This document shows positions 28,544 through 38,845 of a stretch of 64,000 bases of DNA, in pieces. The position numbers were made by a program, and so were the translations under genes. The notes under the pieces were generated by a model. It had not been told where the DNA came from and made no database searches. It saw only the letters and a program-made list of their open reading frames with translations. Position 1 is the stretch's first letter; each line of letters opens with the position of its first letter. Origin of the DNA: Streptococcus sp. k-402 (lineage in GTDB: Bacteria; Bacillota; Bacilli; Lactobacillales; Streptococcaceae); contig NZ_VMNB01000012.1 in assembly GCF_013277515.1 (NCBI RefSeq), forward strand, positions 51,261-115,260, given 5' to 3'.

Positions 28544-29517
28544 TATTTACTTTGGATATCCTCGATATTTTTGATTAAGATAGAGTAGGTTCCATTGTCG
28601 TTTTGGATAAACTCAACAGACTCGGCGTCTTGATAGACGTTATTGGGAACGATGAGCTCAATTCCATTTGACAAGGAGAGTTTTTGGTTTTCAAATTTCT
28701 TTAATTGGCGACTGGCATCAATTTCATCAAATTGAACTGGTTCTGGTACGGCTTCTTTGACTTGGTCAATAAAGCTCAAACGAGCCGTCAGATTATTGTC
28801 AAAAAGGTCGTTGGCCAATTTTTCTGGTGACAATTCATTGCTTTCTTCCAGATTATTGAAAATCGCTGATTTTACCTTGGATTGAAATTGAAAATCATCT
28901 GTATTAAAAGATTCAGCAATTCTCTGGGCCGTTTTTTCTAATTCCTTGATAGATTTTTTAGGAGAAATCTTAGGGGCGACGGCTAGGAGATTATCTGAAA
29001 AATAGTTCAAGAAAGCCCCGTTGTACTTGATGCGTTTTTCAATCAGATGGTACTTACGGCTTTGAAGATTAACCACTAAGGCCTCATCAGCACCCGTTCC
29101 AAATCCAGGCAGGTTATTCTGAGTTAGCTTGATTGGATTATCAACTTCTCCACCGAGGTGAGTCAAGGTCTCACGCAGGGCAATTCGCAAGAAAGCGAAA
29201 TGTTCCACACCTTCTTTAGAAAATTGCACAAAAATCAAGTCATTGGTCTTGAGGTTTTCAGAAATACTGAACTCTTCTTTCCAGAGATTAGCCAGTGTTA
29301 CTGATGTCTCCAACAAATCGTCTGTGATGTGATTGAAGAAGGGATTTTCTTCTTCGAAAATCCCAGTCTTGGCTTCATCTGAATACACACGTTCAATTTT
29401 TTTCCGCAGGTATTCTTCGATTTTTGGAGTGATATTGAGAAACTTATCCGCCAAGAACAGCTCGGTATCATCCGGACTGAACTGATGGATAATGGCTTTC
29501 TTAATATAAATGTCCAT
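28543..29517 (-). CDS. NA37/YejK-type nucleoid-associated protein
   Basis: A soluble 324-aa protein resembling the 37-kDa nucleoid-associated family (YejK/NdpA) over its full length, beginning [29 protein letters not shown]. Members bind DNA loosely and their cellular role is poorly defined. No membrane segment or enzyme motif is visible. The ATG at 29517 is chosen because the extra N-terminal residues of the longer frame overlap glyA; a GAGG site lies in the last glyA codons. It is co-transcribed with glyA and pvaA. Confidence 0.8.
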   Translation of the reverse strand: MDIYIKKAIIHQFSPDDTELFLADKFLNITPKIEEYLRKKIERVYSDEAKTGIFEEENPFFNHITDDLLETSVTLANLWKEEFSISENLKTNDLIFVQFSKEGVEHFAFLRIALRETLTHLGGEVDNPIKLTQNNLPGFGTGADEALVVNLQSRKYHLIEKRIKYNGAFLNYFSDNLLAVAPKISPKKSIKELEKTAQRIAESFNTDDFQFQSKVKSAIFNNLEESNELSPEKLANDLFDNNLTARLSFIDQVKEAVPEPVQFDEIDASRQLKKFENQKLSLSNGIELIVPNNVYQDAESVEFIQNDNGTYSILIKNIEDIQSK

Positions 29518-29524
29518 AAAAGTT

Positions 29525-30781
29525 TTAGTCCTCGTATAATGGGAAGGCATCTGTTAATTCTTTGACTGCACTTCTCACTTCTTCTAATACAGCCTCATTT
29601 TCTGCATTTTTAAGGGTTTTAATGATCAGTTCAGCCACTTTGCGACTTTCTTCTTCACCAAATCCACGTGCAGTTATGGCTGCAGATCCGATACGAATAC
29701 CACTTGTCTTGAATGGTGACAAGGTTTCGTATGGGATTGAGTTTTTATTTAGAGTAATATTGACTTCATCCAGCAAGTTTTGAGCAACTTTTCCGTTTTC
29801 TACAACCTTAGTCACATCCACTAGGAAGAGGTGGTTTTCAGTCCCACCAGAAATGATACGGAAATCAGGGTCTTGCAAGAAGACTTCTACCATAGCCTTG
29901 CTGTTTTTGATCACATTAACAGCATATTCCTTGAAGGCTGGATCCAAAACTTCTTTGAAGGAAACAGCCTTGGCAGCTACAACATGTTCCAAAGGACCAC
30001 CTTGAATACCTGGGAAAATAGCTGAATTGATCTTCTTAGCTAGGTCCTCATCATTGGTCAAAATCAAACCACCACGAGGTCCACGAAGAGTTTTGTGGGT
30101 TGTTGTTGTTGTGATATGAGCGTATGGAACTGGACTTGGATGTAGACCAGCTGCAACCAAACCAGCAATATGAGCCATATCTACCATGAGTTTAGCCCCA
30201 ACAGCATCCGCAATTTCACGGAATTTTGAAAAGTCGATAATTTGAGAATAGGCTGAAGCACCAGCTACAATCAGTTTTGGTTTTACTTCTTGGGCTTGTT
30301 TCAAGATAGCATCAAAGTCCAAGAATTCCGTTTCAGGGTCCACACTATAAGAAACAAAGTTGTAGGTTTGACCAGAGAAGCTAACAGGAGCTCCGTGGGT
30401 CAAGTGTCCACCTGCTGCCAAATCCATCCCCATAACGGTATCACCTGGCTCAATTAAGGCCATGTAAGCCGCGCAGTTAGCTTGGCTTCCTGAGTGAGGT
30501 TGGACATTGGCGAATTTAGCACCGAAAATTTCCTTTGCACGTTCAATGGCTAGAGTTTCTACCACGTCTACCACATCAGTTCCACCATAATAACGGTGTC
30601 CTGGGTAACCCTCGGCATATTTGTTTGTCAAGATAGACCCTTGAGCTGCCATAACAGCCTTGGAAACTACGTTTTCCGAAGCAATCAACTCAATGTTGTT
30701 TTGTTGGCGTTCTTCTTCTTTAGCAATAGCATTCCAGAGATCAGCATCGTATGCTTTAAAATCATCTTTATCAAAAATCAT
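29525..30781 (-). CDS. glyA: Serine hydroxymethyltransferase
   Basis: GlyA converts serine and tetrahydrofolate to glycine and 5,10-methylene-THF with PLP, feeding one-carbon units to thymidylate and purine synthesis. The 418-aa protein has the PLP-lysine motif [14 protein letters not shown], the substrate-binding HSGSQAN block and the [11 protein letters not shown] region. Length and start ([16 protein letters not shown]) are standard. It sits in the operon between a GNAT gene and the nucleoid-associated gene. Fhs, at 54.5 kb, is the other one-carbon entry enzyme in this window. Confidence 0.97.
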   Translation of the reverse strand: MIFDKDDFKAYDADLWNAIAKEEERQQNNIELIASENVVSKAVMAAQGSILTNKYAEGYPGHRYYGGTDVVDVVETLAIERAKEIFGAKFANVQPHSGSQANCAAYMALIEPGDTVMGMDLAAGGHLTHGAPVSFSGQTYNFVSYSVDPETEFLDFDAILKQAQEVKPKLIVAGASAYSQIIDFSKFREIADAVGAKLMVDMAHIAGLVAAGLHPSPVPYAHITTTTTHKTLRGPRGGLILTNDEDLAKKINSAIFPGIQGGPLEHVVAAKAVSFKEVLDPAFKEYAVNVIKNSKAMVEVFLQDPDFRIISGGTENHLFLVDVTKVVENGKVAQNLLDEVNITLNKNSIPYETLSPFKTSGIRIGSAAITARGFGEEESRKVAELIIKTLKNAENEAVLEEVRSAVKELTDAFPLYED

Positions 30782-30843
30782 AGGTCTTCTCCTTTTATTG
30801 TGTGACTAGTCCATTAGTTTCATTTTCTTATTAGAAAATCAAA

Positions 30844-31275
30844 CTAAAAGATGCGAATAAACCGTTTCTGCATTTTATCACAAGTATAACCAACTTTTTC
30901 ATAAAATGCATGAGCTCCCAGACAATGATCGGCAGAGTTTAAGCGGATAAACCCATAACCACGTCTTTTAGCTTCTTGTTCCAACCCTTGTAGTAAACTT
31001 TTACCAATACCTTGACCTTGCGCTTGAGGTGAAACTGCTAAAGCTAAAACATTAAATCCTGCTTTAGAATAAAGTGATTCATAGACCTCAGCGTGGACAT
31101 ATCCAAGCAAGGCATGACTAGCTGTATCCTCATAAGCAAGTAAGAAATGATGGAAATCCTGAGATAGACTAGCTAATTGACTAGCCGTGTCCTCCAGACT
31201 AAAAGAATAGTCCAAAGCCTCTTGGTTGATGTCACAAATGGCTTTCACATCAGTTTCTCTTAAATCTCTCAGCAT
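30844..31275 (-). CDS. GNAT-family N-acetyltransferase
   Basis: The 143-aa protein has the GNAT acetyl-CoA loop as LALAVSPQAQGQGIGKSLLQGLE (motif A) and a C-terminal Asn/Tyr region (NSADHCLGAHAFYEKVGYT). It resembles small RimI-like acetyltransferases, but the acceptor is unknown. The ATG at 31275 overlaps the TsaC-like gene by one TGAGATG arrangement and uses GGAGGA as ribosome site, so translation is coupled. The longer frame into the neighbour was rejected. Gene order prmC-sua5-GNAT-glyA is a familiar streptococcal arrangement. Confidence 0.88.
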   Translation of the reverse strand: MLRDLRETDVKAICDINQEALDYSFSLEDTASQLASLSQDFHHFLLAYEDTASHALLGYVHAEVYESLYSKAGFNVLALAVSPQAQGQGIGKSLLQGLEQEAKRRGYGFIRLNSADHCLGAHAFYEKVGYTCDKMQKRFIRIF

Positions 31276-31276
31276 C

Positions 31277-31879
31277 TCATTCCTCCTCAAAAGAAATCTC
31301 TGGCAACTGAGCAAGAATATCTTCTCGCTTAATGGCCCCTTGGCGTAAGATTTTCACCTTGTCTCCCGACAAATCCAAAATAGTTGAATCCTGTCCAGTT
31401 AGAAAAACATCGTCTTCCAGACCCAGAACCTCTTGGTCAAAATCCTTCAGAATTGGTTCAAAGGTTACTCCACTTGCCTGACCTGAAATATTGGCAGACG
31501 GTCCAATCAAGGGTCCCGTCTCTCTAATCAAATCAAGCGTGATGGGATGACTTGGTATCCGAAATCCCACCGTTGCAAGGTCAGAATTGACCCAATAGGG
31601 AACTCGGTCATTGGCTTCAAGGATAATGGTCAAGGGACCCGGTAAAAAGGTCTCTACAAGTTTTTGTAGATAAGTTGGCTGATTCTTTGAAAAATGCAAG
31701 ATGTCCTTTAAAGAGGCAACATTGAGATTAAGGGCCTTGTCTCTAGGACGACGTTTGAGTTGGTAAACATGATCAACTGCTTTTTCGTCTAAAGCCTTGG
31801 CAAAGAGACCGTAAACTGTCTCTGTAGGTAGAACGACAGCTCCACCATTTTCCAACTCTTGTTTAATCCTGTCCATCAT
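31277..31879 (-). CDS. TsaC/Sua5-family L-threonylcarbamoyladenylate synthase
   Basis: This YrdC/Sua5-domain protein makes threonylcarbamoyl-AMP from threonine, bicarbonate and ATP for the t6A37 modification of ANN-decoding tRNAs. The YrdC signature is seen as GGAVVLPTETVYGLFAKA near the N-terminus and KRRPRDKALNL after it; GPSANISGQASG follows. About 200 aa, without the extra Sua5 C-terminal domain, so closer to TsaC. Two adjacent ATGs (31879 and 31876) overlap the end of prmC; the far longer upstream frame lies inside prmC. Its partner genes (tsaB, tsaD, tsaE) are not in this window. Confidence 0.9.
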   Translation of the reverse strand: MMDRIKQELENGGAVVLPTETVYGLFAKALDEKAVDHVYQLKRRPRDKALNLNVASLKDILHFSKNQPTYLQKLVETFLPGPLTIILEANDRVPYWVNSDLATVGFRIPSHPITLDLIRETGPLIGPSANISGQASGVTFEPILKDFDQEVLGLEDDVFLTGQDSTILDLSGDKVKILRQGAIKREDILAQLPEISFEEE

Positions 31880-32699
31880 CAACCACGACCATCCTATCTT
31901 GACCAAATTGGTCCTTGAATGTTCGAACTCTCTTTGCAGGAAGATACTTCCTAAAAAGTTCAGGAACACTTTGACCTTGCTTGTATCCAATTTCAAGGTA
32001 AATCTTACCACCATCTTTGAGATAGTCTTTTGCATCTTCCGCAATTCTACGGTAAATAGCTAGGCCATCCTCATCTGCAAAGAGGGCTAGGTGAGGTTCT
32101 GAATGCAAAACATTCAAACCCACCTCTGACTCATCTTCACGAGAGATATAGGGTGGATTGGAAACAATTATATCATATTTTTCAGAAATTTCTGTAAAAC
32201 AGTCAGATTTTTTTAAAAATATTTGAAGATTTTGATTTTTAGCATTCTCGGAGGCAAGGTCAAGCGCCTCTTGAGAAATATCTGCTGCTGTCACTGACCA
32301 ATCTGGTTTATTTTTTGCTAATGCAAGGGCTATGGCTCCACTTCCAGTCCCGATATCTAGGACCTTAAGATTTTCCTCAGAATTTTCATCCAAGATAAGC
32401 TCAACCAACTCCTCTGTCTCTGGACGAGGAATCAAAACACGCTCATCCACTTTTAACTGCATTCCGAAGAAATCTGCATGACCAATGATATACTGGGCTG
32501 GTTTATGAGCCGCTAACTGCTTGTAAATTTCCTCTACAAATAATTCTTCCTCTGTTGTCACTTCCTGCTGGAGGGCAAAAACAAAATCTGTAAAAGATAG
32601 ATTTTTCAGGCTACGATAGACAAAAGAGAGGCTTTCTGCTTCCTCTCCTTGTCTTATCAACTCTTCTTCAAAATCTGAAAATAATTGAGCTAATTTCAT
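31863..32699 (-). CDS. prmC: Peptide chain release factor N5-glutamine methyltransferase
   Basis: PrmC (HemK) methylates the GGQ glutamine of release factors 1 and 2, raising termination efficiency. The SAM motif VLDIGTGSGAIALALA and the catalytic motif SNPPYIS are present, with an N-terminal helical domain (about residues 1-85) for release-factor binding. The 278-aa protein is preceded directly by prfA, whose product is its substrate; the genes overlap by one base. It is downstream-coupled to the TsaC gene. Confidence 0.96.
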   Translation of the reverse strand: MKLAQLFSDFEEELIRQGEEAESLSFVYRSLKNLSFTDFVFALQQEVTTEEELFVEEIYKQLAAHKPAQYIIGHADFFGMQLKVDERVLIPRPETEELVELILDENSEENLKVLDIGTGSGAIALALAKNKPDWSVTAADISQEALDLASENAKNQNLQIFLKKSDCFTEISEKYDIIVSNPPYISREDESEVGLNVLHSEPHLALFADEDGLAIYRRIAEDAKDYLKDGGKIYLEIGYKQGQSVPELFRKYLPAKRVRTFKDQFGQDRMVVVDDGQD

Positions 32700-33778
32700 T
32701 ATTTGTTTAATTCTTCTAATTTTTGTGTTTGGTCATAGAGCACCAAGGCATCCACAACTTCGTCCAATTTACCAGACAAAATGGTATCTAGTTTCTGGAG
32801 GGTTAAGCCAATACGGTGATCTGTGACACGGTTTTGTGGGAAGTTATAAGTACGAATCCGTTCTGAACGGTCACCAGTACCAATTGTCGACTTACGCTCA
32901 GCGTCTTGTTCGTCTTGTGCAATCTGGGCAAAATGGTCAGCAACACGCGCACGGATGATCTTCATGGCCTTCTCACGGTTTTTCTGCTGGGTACGTTCTT
33001 CTTGCATCTCGACCTTGATATTGGTTGGCAAGTGAACAATACGAACGGCAGTCGCAACCTTATTGACGTTCTGTCCACCAGCACCAGAGGCGTGATAGAT
33101 GTCAACACGAAGGTCTTTTGGATCAATATCGTATTCAACTTCTTCTACTTCAGGCATGACAAGAACTGTAGCAGTTGATGTATGGACACGACCTTGGCTC
33201 TCTGTCACAGGGACACGTTGCACACGATGAGCACCAGACTCATACTTGAGTTTAGAGTATACAGATTGACCTGAAACCATAGCAACTACTTCTTTGAATC
33301 CACCGACACCATTCATAGAGGCTTCCATGACTTCAAAGCGCCAGCCTTGGGCTTCCGCATACTTTTGATACATGGTTAACAGGTCTCCAGCGAAAAGCGC
33401 TGCTTCGTCTCCACCAGCTGCTCCACGAATTTCAAGAATGATGTTCTTATCATCGTTTGGATCTTTTGGAAGGAGCAAGATTTTCAGTTTTTCTTCGTAT
33501 TCTTCTTTTTCAGCCTTGGCATCTTTGAGCTCTTGCTTGGCCATTTCTTCCAAGTCCGCATCTCCACCTGATTCCTTAATCATCTCTTCAGCATCAACGA
33601 TGTTTTGAAGGACTTGTTTATATTCTCGGTAAGCCGTCACCGTATCACGACTTGAAGCCTCTTCTTTTGAAAGCTCCATGAAACGCTTGGTGTCTGATAC
33701 AACATCAGGGTCACTAAGCAATTCTCCTAATTCTTCATAACGGTCTTCTACAGCTTGTAGTTGATCATAGATGTTCAT
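32699..33778 (-). CDS. prfA: Peptide chain release factor 1
   Basis: RF1 recognises UAA and UAG codons and triggers release of the nascent chain. The 359-aa protein has the GGQ motif in GAGGQNVNK (about 228-236). The stop-codon-recognition region also contains [10 protein letters not shown], in the expected place. Its ATG overlaps the tdk stop by 4 bp (ATGA), and the following prmC encodes the enzyme that methylates this GGQ. Confidence 0.98.
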   Translation of the reverse strand: MNIYDQLQAVEDRYEELGELLSDPDVVSDTKRFMELSKEEASSRDTVTAYREYKQVLQNIVDAEEMIKESGGDADLEEMAKQELKDAKAEKEEYEEKLKILLLPKDPNDDKNIILEIRGAAGGDEAALFAGDLLTMYQKYAEAQGWRFEVMEASMNGVGGFKEVVAMVSGQSVYSKLKYESGAHRVQRVPVTESQGRVHTSTATVLVMPEVEEVEYDIDPKDLRVDIYHASGAGGQNVNKVATAVRIVHLPTNIKVEMQEERTQQKNREKAMKIIRARVADHFAQIAQDEQDAERKSTIGTGDRSERIRTYNFPQNRVTDHRIGLTLQKLDTILSGKLDEVVDALVLYDQTQKLEELNK

Positions 33779-34365
33779 TTTTCTTCATTCTCCTTATTGA
33801 TTTCAGGGGCAAAATAATGTTTACGGCAAACCGAGATATAGGTTTCATTGCCACCGATTTGAATCTGTTCTCCATCATAAACGGGCAATCCATCCTGTGT
33901 ACGCAAAACCATAGTTGCCTTTTTCTTACAATACTGACAGATGGTCTTGATTTCGTCAATCTTGTCTGCTAAGAGCAGGAGATACTTGGAACCTTCGAAC
34001 AGTTCATTGCGAAAGTCATTTTTCAAACCAAAAGCCATGACAGGTATGTCTAACTCATCAACAACACGAGCTAGATCGTAAACATGATGACACTTAAGAA
34101 ACTGGGCCTCATCAACCAACACACAGTAAGGTTTTTCTGATAGGTCTCGGATATAGCCGAAGATATCAGTTGTTTCCTCAATCGCAATGGCAGGGCGTTT
34201 CATGCCAATACGACTCGACACATAGCCAACACCGTCACGAGTATCAAGAGCTGAGGTCATAATCACAACACCTTTTCCTTGCTCCTCATAGTTATAGGCC
34301 ACCTTGAGAATCTCAATCGTCTTACCAGAGTTCATGGTCCCATAACGATAATACAACTGTGCCAT
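33775..34365 (-). CDS. tdk: Thymidine kinase
   Basis: Tdk phosphorylates thymidine with ATP for salvage. The 196-aa type II enzyme shows Walker A GTMNSGKT (9-16), the DEAQF motif (about 90-94) and a zinc-finger-like pair with CQYCKK and CRKH near the C-terminus. First gene of the conserved operon tdk-prfA-prmC-tsaC-GNAT-glyA-nucleoid-pvaA, divergent from the tautomerase gene. Confidence 0.97.
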   Translation of the reverse strand: MAQLYYRYGTMNSGKTIEILKVAYNYEEQGKGVVIMTSALDTRDGVGYVSSRIGMKRPAIAIEETTDIFGYIRDLSEKPYCVLVDEAQFLKCHHVYDLARVVDELDIPVMAFGLKNDFRNELFEGSKYLLLLADKIDEIKTICQYCKKKATMVLRTQDGLPVYDGEQIQIGGNETYISVCRKHYFAPEINKENEEK

Positions 34366-34487
34366 GTTTCTTGCTTCACGTCCATTTCTAAATTTTTGCT
34401 ACATTCTAGTATATCATAATTTTCTGAAGCTTTAAACGGCAAAATGTGGTAAAATAGAAGAAATCAAAACTAGTGGAGGAAGCCATT

Positions 34488-34670
34488 ATGCCATTTGTAC
34501 GCATCGATTTATTTGAAGGACGCACGCTCGAGCAAAAGAAGGCTCTTGCTAAGGAAGTAACAGAAGCTGTTGTTCGCAACACTGGAGCCCCTCAATCTGC
34601 TGTCCATGTCATCATCAACGACATGCCAGAAGGAACTTACTTCCCACAAGGAGAAATGCGCACCAAATAA
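34488..34670 (+). CDS. 4-oxalocrotonate tautomerase family protein
   Basis: A 60-aa tautomerase (4-OT/DmpI-like) whose catalytic Pro becomes the N-terminus after Met removal (MPFVRIDLFEGRT). Arg residues typical of the active site (Arg5, Arg12) are present. The physiological substrate in streptococci is not known. The ATG at 34488 sits after GGAGGA; the frame from 34473 includes five codons that would bury the catalytic Pro and is rejected. Confidence 0.92.
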   Translation: MPFVRIDLFEGRTLEQKKALAKEVTEAVVRNTGAPQSAVHVIINDMPEGTYFPQGEMRTK

Positions 34671-34807
34671 GCTAGCTTAAGCAGAATTGCTTAGGCTTTT
34701 TCAATCTCCAAGTGGCATCCATTGAAGAAATAGTTCAAATTTGTTACAATTTGAAAAGAGACTTGGAAAAATTTCCAAGAAAAGAGCTATTAATTAAAGG
34801 AAATATT

Positions 34808-36181
34808 ATGATTACACGTGAATTTGATACCATCGCTGCCATCTCTACTCCACTAGGTGAAGGAGCTATTGGTATTGTCCGCTTGAGCGGAACAGAAAGT
34901 TTTGCAATTGCGCAAAAAATTTTCAAAGGGAAAGACTTGAGTCAGGTTGCTAGTCACACTCTCAACTACGGTCACATCGTTGACCCTCAGACAGGAAAAG
35001 TCATGGACGAGGTTATGGTTGGAGCTATGAAGTCTCCAAAGACCTTCACTCGTGAGGATATTATCGAGATTAACACCCACGGTGGGATTGCGGTGACCAA
35101 TGAGATTCTCCAGCTAGCTATCCGTGAAGGAGCTCGATTGGCAGAACCTGGTGAATTTACCAAACGTGCCTTCCTAAATGGACGTGTGGACTTGACCCAG
35201 GCTGAGGCGGTCATGGATATCATCCGTGCAAAGACTGACAAGGCCATGAACATTGCAGTTAAGCAATTAGACGGCTCCCTTTCTGACCTCATTAACAATA
35301 CCCGTCAAGAAATCCTTAACACACTTGCCCAAGTTGAGGTTAATATCGACTATCCTGAGTATGACGATGTTGAAGAAGCGACTACTGCTGTTGTCCGTGA
35401 GAAGACAATAGAGTTTGAGCAATTACTAACCAATCTCCTTAGAACAGCCCGTCGTGGTAAAATCCTTCGTGAAGGAATTTCCACAGCCATCATCGGACGC
35501 CCCAACGTTGGGAAATCTAGCCTCCTCAACAACCTCTTGCGTGAGGACAAGGCTATCGTTACAGATATTGCTGGTACTACTCGAGATGTCATCGAAGAAT
35601 ACGTCAACATCAACGGTGTCCCTCTCAAATTGATTGATACAGCTGGTATCCGTGAAACGGATGACATCGTGGAACAAATCGGAGTTGAGCGTTCGAAAAA
35701 AGCCCTCAAAGAAGCTGACTTGGTTCTACTGGTGCTAAATGCCAGTGAACCACTGACTGCGCAAGACAGACAACTTCTTGAAATTAGCCAAGATACCAAT
35801 CGCATTATTCTACTTAATAAAACCGACTTGCCAGAAACAATTGAAACTTCGGAACTCCCTGAAGATGTCATCCGCATTTCAGTTCTTAAAAATCAAAACA
35901 TCGATAAAATCGAAGAGAGAATCAACAACCTCTTCTTTGAAAATGCTGGTCTAGTCGAGCAAGATGCAACCTACTTGTCCAACGCCCGTCATATTTCCTT
36001 GATTGAAAAAGCAGTTGAAAGCCTACAAGCTGTTAACCAAGGTCTTGAACTGGGGATGCCAGTTGACTTGCTTCAAGTTGACTTGACTCGTACTTGGGAA
36101 ATCCTCGGAGAAATCACTGGGGATGCTGCACCAGATGAACTCATTACCCAACTTTTTAGCCAATTCTGTTTAGGAAAATAA
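34808..36181 (+). CDS. mnmE: tRNA modification GTPase MnmE
   Basis: MnmE, with MnmG, installs 5-carboxymethylaminomethyl groups on U34 of tRNAs reading split codon boxes. The 457-aa protein has the N-terminal THF-binding domain, the G1 motif [17 protein letters not shown] as G3, LLNKTDL as G4, and the C-terminal FCLGK, which carries the catalytic Cys. The ATG at 34808 follows AAGGAAA; the 32-codon upstream extension is rejected. It is convergent with dapA, separated by a bidirectional terminator. Confidence 0.97.
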   Translation: MITREFDTIAAISTPLGEGAIGIVRLSGTESFAIAQKIFKGKDLSQVASHTLNYGHIVDPQTGKVMDEVMVGAMKSPKTFTREDIIEINTHGGIAVTNEILQLAIREGARLAEPGEFTKRAFLNGRVDLTQAEAVMDIIRAKTDKAMNIAVKQLDGSLSDLINNTRQEILNTLAQVEVNIDYPEYDDVEEATTAVVREKTIEFEQLLTNLLRTARRGKILREGISTAIIGRPNVGKSSLLNNLLREDKAIVTDIAGTTRDVIEEYVNINGVPLKLIDTAGIRETDDIVEQIGVERSKKALKEADLVLLVLNASEPLTAQDRQLLEISQDTNRIILLNKTDLPETIETSELPEDVIRISVLKNQNIDKIEERINNLFFENAGLVEQDATYLSNARHISLIEKAVESLQAVNQGLELGMPVDLLQVDLTRTWEILGEITGDAAPDELITQLFSQFCLGK

Positions 36182-36183
36182 GA

Positions 36184-36217
36184 AAAATCCATTATCGTTC
36201 GTGCGGTCATGGATTTT
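36184..36217. terminator. Bidirectional terminator between mnmE and dapA
   Basis: aaaatccat (36184-36192) pairs with atggatttta (36209-36218), with A and T runs on both flanks; it can stop transcription from either side. Confidence 0.75.
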
Positions 36218-36226
36218 ATTGTCTTA

Positions 36227-37162
36227 TTAGTAATCTGGTCTTAAGACACCTGTTACAGTTGCCTTAGTTGCTTCGTAGTCGCCATCTACGACAACCTTGA
36301 TAATGCGTTTGGCATCTTCTTCTGGTGCTGGAACAAGAGGTAGACGAGTTGGTCCAGCTTCAAATCCCATATAGTTAAGAACGGCCTTAACTGGAGCAGG
36401 ACTTGGATAAGAGAAGAGGGCATTGACCTTAGGAATGAATTTACGTTGAATTGCTGCGGCTTTCTTCATATCGCTTTCTGCAATGGCAGTAAACATCTCG
36501 TGCATTTCATCCCCATTTGTATGGGATGCAACAGAAATAACCCCGTCCGCACCAAGGTTCATGGCATGGAAAGCATCTCCATCCTCACCTGTATAAATCA
36601 AGAATTTTTCAGGCTTGTGCTCAATCAAGTAAGCCATATTAGCCAAGCTAGTACATTCTTTGACACCGATAATATTTGGATGGTCAGCCAAACGAAGCAT
36701 GGTTTCTGGAGTTAATTCTACCACTACACGCCCTGGAATGTTATAGATAATAATTGGTAGATCAGAAGCATCTGCAATGGCCTTAAAGTGCTGATACATT
36801 CCTTCTTGAGAAGGTTTGTTGTAGTAAGGTACAATAGCAAGTCCAGCAGCAAAACCGCCAAATTCCGCTACTTCTTTGACAAACTCAATAGAGTCGCGCG
36901 TATCATTGGTACCTACACCCGCAATCAAAGGAACACGTCCATTGACAATCTTTTGTACAGCCGCAAAGAGTTCCAACTCCTCATCATGGGTTAAAGTTGG
37001 ACTCTCAGCAGTGGTACCTGCGAGAAGAATTCCATCCGTATGATGGTCCAATAAATGCTCAATCAAGGCTGGAATAGCATCAAAGTTGATAGAACCATCC
37101 TCGTGGAAGGGAGTAATAAAGGCTGTGATGATTTTACACTCTTTTAAATCTTGATAAGACAT
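36227..37162 (-). CDS. dapA: 4-hydroxy-tetrahydrodipicolinate synthase
   Basis: DapA condenses pyruvate with aspartate semialdehyde, the first step committed to lysine. The 311-aa TIM-barrel enzyme shows the Schiff-base Lys in [10 protein letters not shown], the YNIPGR motif with the catalytic Tyr, and GTTAESPTL near the N-terminus. It lies downstream of asd, which makes its substrate, on the same strand; the 55-bp gap has no evident terminator, so they form an operon. Confidence 0.97.
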   Translation of the reverse strand: MSYQDLKECKIITAFITPFHEDGSINFDAIPALIEHLLDHHTDGILLAGTTAESPTLTHDEELELFAAVQKIVNGRVPLIAGVGTNDTRDSIEFVKEVAEFGGFAAGLAIVPYYNKPSQEGMYQHFKAIADASDLPIIIYNIPGRVVVELTPETMLRLADHPNIIGVKECTSLANMAYLIEHKPEKFLIYTGEDGDAFHAMNLGADGVISVASHTNGDEMHEMFTAIAESDMKKAAAIQRKFIPKVNALFSYPSPAPVKAVLNYMGFEAGPTRLPLVPAPEEDAKRIIKVVVDGDYEATKATVTGVLRPDY

Positions 37163-37217
37163 GAAAACACCTCTCTATTTCAAAGAAGGAGTTCATCTGA
37201 ACTCCTAAACGATATGA

Positions 37218-38294
37218 CTATTTTAATTCAAATTTCAATTCGGCAGTTGGACGAACCAATCCACGTTCGTGGAGAGTTTCAGCAATCTGAACTGAGTTCC
37301 AAGCAGCACCTTTGAGAAGGTTGTCTGAAACAACCCACATGTGAATTCCTTTTTCAGCATCCAAGTCTTTACGGATACGACCAACAAAGGTATCACGTGA
37401 ACCAACTGCATTGATAGCTTGCGGATAGATTTGATGAGCTACATCATCTTCAAGAACAGCGCCTGGGAAGGCTGCGATAGCTGCTTTCACTTCTTCTATT
37501 GGAGCCACTTCTTTTGTTTCGATGTAAACAGACTCAGAGTGAGCTGACAAGACTGGAATACGCACACATGTTGCAGATACTGCAATGCTATCATCTTCCA
37601 TAATTTTCTTAGTTTCCTTAGTCATCTTCATCTCTTCGTAAGTGTAATCATTGTCAGTGAAGACATCGATTTGTGGAAGAGCATTAAAAGCGATAGGATA
37701 ATGTTTCTTATCACCACCTGAGGGCAAGATTTCCGCATGCAAATCACGTGGGGTTACACCATCATTCAAGACTTCACGAAGTTCACGTTGTGTCTCAAGA
37801 ATTGCTCCCATACCAGCACCTGAAACGGCTTGGTAAGTTGAAACAATGATACGGTCCAAGCCCCATTTTTGGCGAACTGGTTCAAGCGCCACCATCATTT
37901 GGATTGTTGAACAGTTAGGGCAAGCAATAATCCCGTTGTGGGCATCAAGTGCATGAGCATTGACTTCTGGAACAACCAAAGGAACATCTGGATTTTGACG
38001 GAAGTAAGATGTATTATCAACTACTACCGCTCCAGATTTAACTGCGTATGGTGCATACTTAGCTGATGTAGAACCACCTGCTGAAAAGAGAGCAATATCA
38101 ACTCCTTCAAAAGCAGTTTCAGTCGTTTCTTCAATCGTAATATCTTGGTCTTTAAATTTCAATGTCTTGCCTGCTGAACGTGCAGAAGCAAGTAAACGAA
38201 TTTTATCGATTGGAAGTGTTGATTCTTCCAACATTTTTATCATCTGAGCTCCGACAGCACCTGTCGCGCCGACTACAGCAACTGTATATCCCAT
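37218..38294 (-). CDS. asd: Aspartate-semialdehyde dehydrogenase
   Basis: Asd reduces aspartyl phosphate to aspartate semialdehyde with NADPH, the branch point for lysine, threonine and methionine. The 358-aa protein has the N-terminal [14 protein letters not shown] loop (8-17) and the active-site Cys in ACPNCSTIQ. It is upstream of dapA in an operon and downstream of an asd-type structured RNA that ends in its own terminator. Confidence 0.97.
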   Translation of the reverse strand: MGYTVAVVGATGAVGAQMIKMLEESTLPIDKIRLLASARSAGKTLKFKDQDITIEETTETAFEGVDIALFSAGGSTSAKYAPYAVKSGAVVVDNTSYFRQNPDVPLVVPEVNAHALDAHNGIIACPNCSTIQMMVALEPVRQKWGLDRIIVSTYQAVSGAGMGAILETQRELREVLNDGVTPRDLHAEILPSGGDKKHYPIAFNALPQIDVFTDNDYTYEEMKMTKETKKIMEDDSIAVSATCVRIPVLSAHSESVYIETKEVAPIEEVKAAIAAFPGAVLEDDVAHQIYPQAINAVGSRDTFVGRIRKDLDAEKGIHMWVVSDNLLKGAAWNSVQIAETLHERGLVRPTAELKFELK

Positions 38295-38393
38295 AAATAA
38301 CCTCTTTCGGAATTTTCTAAAAATTTCTATAATAGAAGTATTATACTACTTTTTCCATGAATTGCAAAGCTTTTTCATCATTTTTTGAAAAAT

Positions 38394-38535
38394 AAAAATC
38401 CCCAGTCGCTAGACTAGGGACTAAGAGGCATCTTCATGTGATGAGCAGGTTCACACAACTCATCAAGGTCCGCTCCTGCGTTATGACCTCCTTATGCTCA
38501 ATAGTAGTCCGAAGACTACCTATCGACTCATCGCA
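38394..38535 (-). ncRNA. asd RNA motif upstream of asd
   Basis: A structured minus-strand RNA of about 140 nt lies 100 bp upstream of asd. It has its own promoter and ends in a strong terminator (ccctagtc-tagc-gactgggg then TTTTTATTTTT). Internal hairpins include gtagtc-ttcg-gactac and a gatgag ... ctcatc pairing. Position and organism match the published asd RNA motif of lactic acid bacteria, reported to be made as a separate transcript in Streptococcus. Function is unknown. Confidence 0.8.
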
Positions 38536-38541
38536 TCTATT

Positions 38542-38570
38542 ATATTACTAGAGATAATTGGTTTTGTCAA
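38542..38570 (-). promoter_or_regulatory. Promoter of the asd RNA
   Basis: Minus-strand TTGACA (38565-38570) is followed 17 bp later by TAATAT (38542-38547); a TATAAT three bases further gives a longer spacing. Confidence 0.7.
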
Positions 38571-38633
38571 TAATAAATTTTTGCAGTATGACTTTTATTA
38601 TACAAAAGTCAGAATTTTTTCTCGCGAGCATAA

Positions 38634-38659
38634 GAAAAAACTCTCGTATTCAAGAGTTT
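38634..38659 (-). terminator. Terminator of tRNA-Thr
   Basis: On the minus strand aaactct / agagttttttctt forms a stem and T-run just 15 bp past the tRNA 3' end. Confidence 0.75.
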
Positions 38660-38673
38660 CCCTATACATATCA

Positions 38674-38746
38674 TGCTAATTGCCGGGATTGAACCGGCGA
38701 CCTCATCCTTACCATGGATGCGCTCTGCCAACTGAGCTAAATCAGC
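38674..38746 (-). tRNA. tRNA-Thr, anticodon GGT
   Basis: Read on the minus strand, the 73-nt gene folds as a cloverleaf: acceptor gctgatt / aattagc with discriminator A, D arm around tagctcagttggcaga, anticodon stem catcc / ggatg with loop atggtaa (anticodon GGT, reading ACC/ACU), and T arm gccgg-ttcaatc-ccggc. CCA is not encoded. It has its own promoter and terminator. Confidence 0.95.
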
Positions 38747-38756
38747 TTACTTAAGA

Positions 38757-38785
38757 AGTATACTATAATCAGAAAAACTTGTCAA
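38757..38785 (-). promoter_or_regulatory. tRNA-Thr promoter
   Basis: Minus-strand TTGACA (38780-38785) and TATACT (38757-38762) with a 17-bp spacer, 10 bp upstream of the tRNA 5' end. Confidence 0.8.
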
Positions 38786-38807
38786 GTTTCCTTAGAAATT
38801 TTCTATA

Positions 38808-38836
38808 AGAAAAAGCCAGGTAAAGGCTACCTAGCT
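38808..38836 (-). terminator. Terminator of queT
   Basis: Minus-strand agctaggta-gcctt-tacctggctttttctt: an imperfect stem with a T-run, 10 bp past the queT stop. Confidence 0.75.
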
Positions 38837-38845
38837 TATCTTCTT

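Noticed and set aside
34712..34807. Longer N-terminus for MnmE
   Set aside because: The 32 extra codons do not resemble MnmE and the internal ATG at 34808 has the proper ribosome site.
34853..35877. Minus-strand frames up to 175 aa opposite mnmE
   Set aside because: They mirror the mnmE coding pattern, have no ribosome sites and no recognisable motif.
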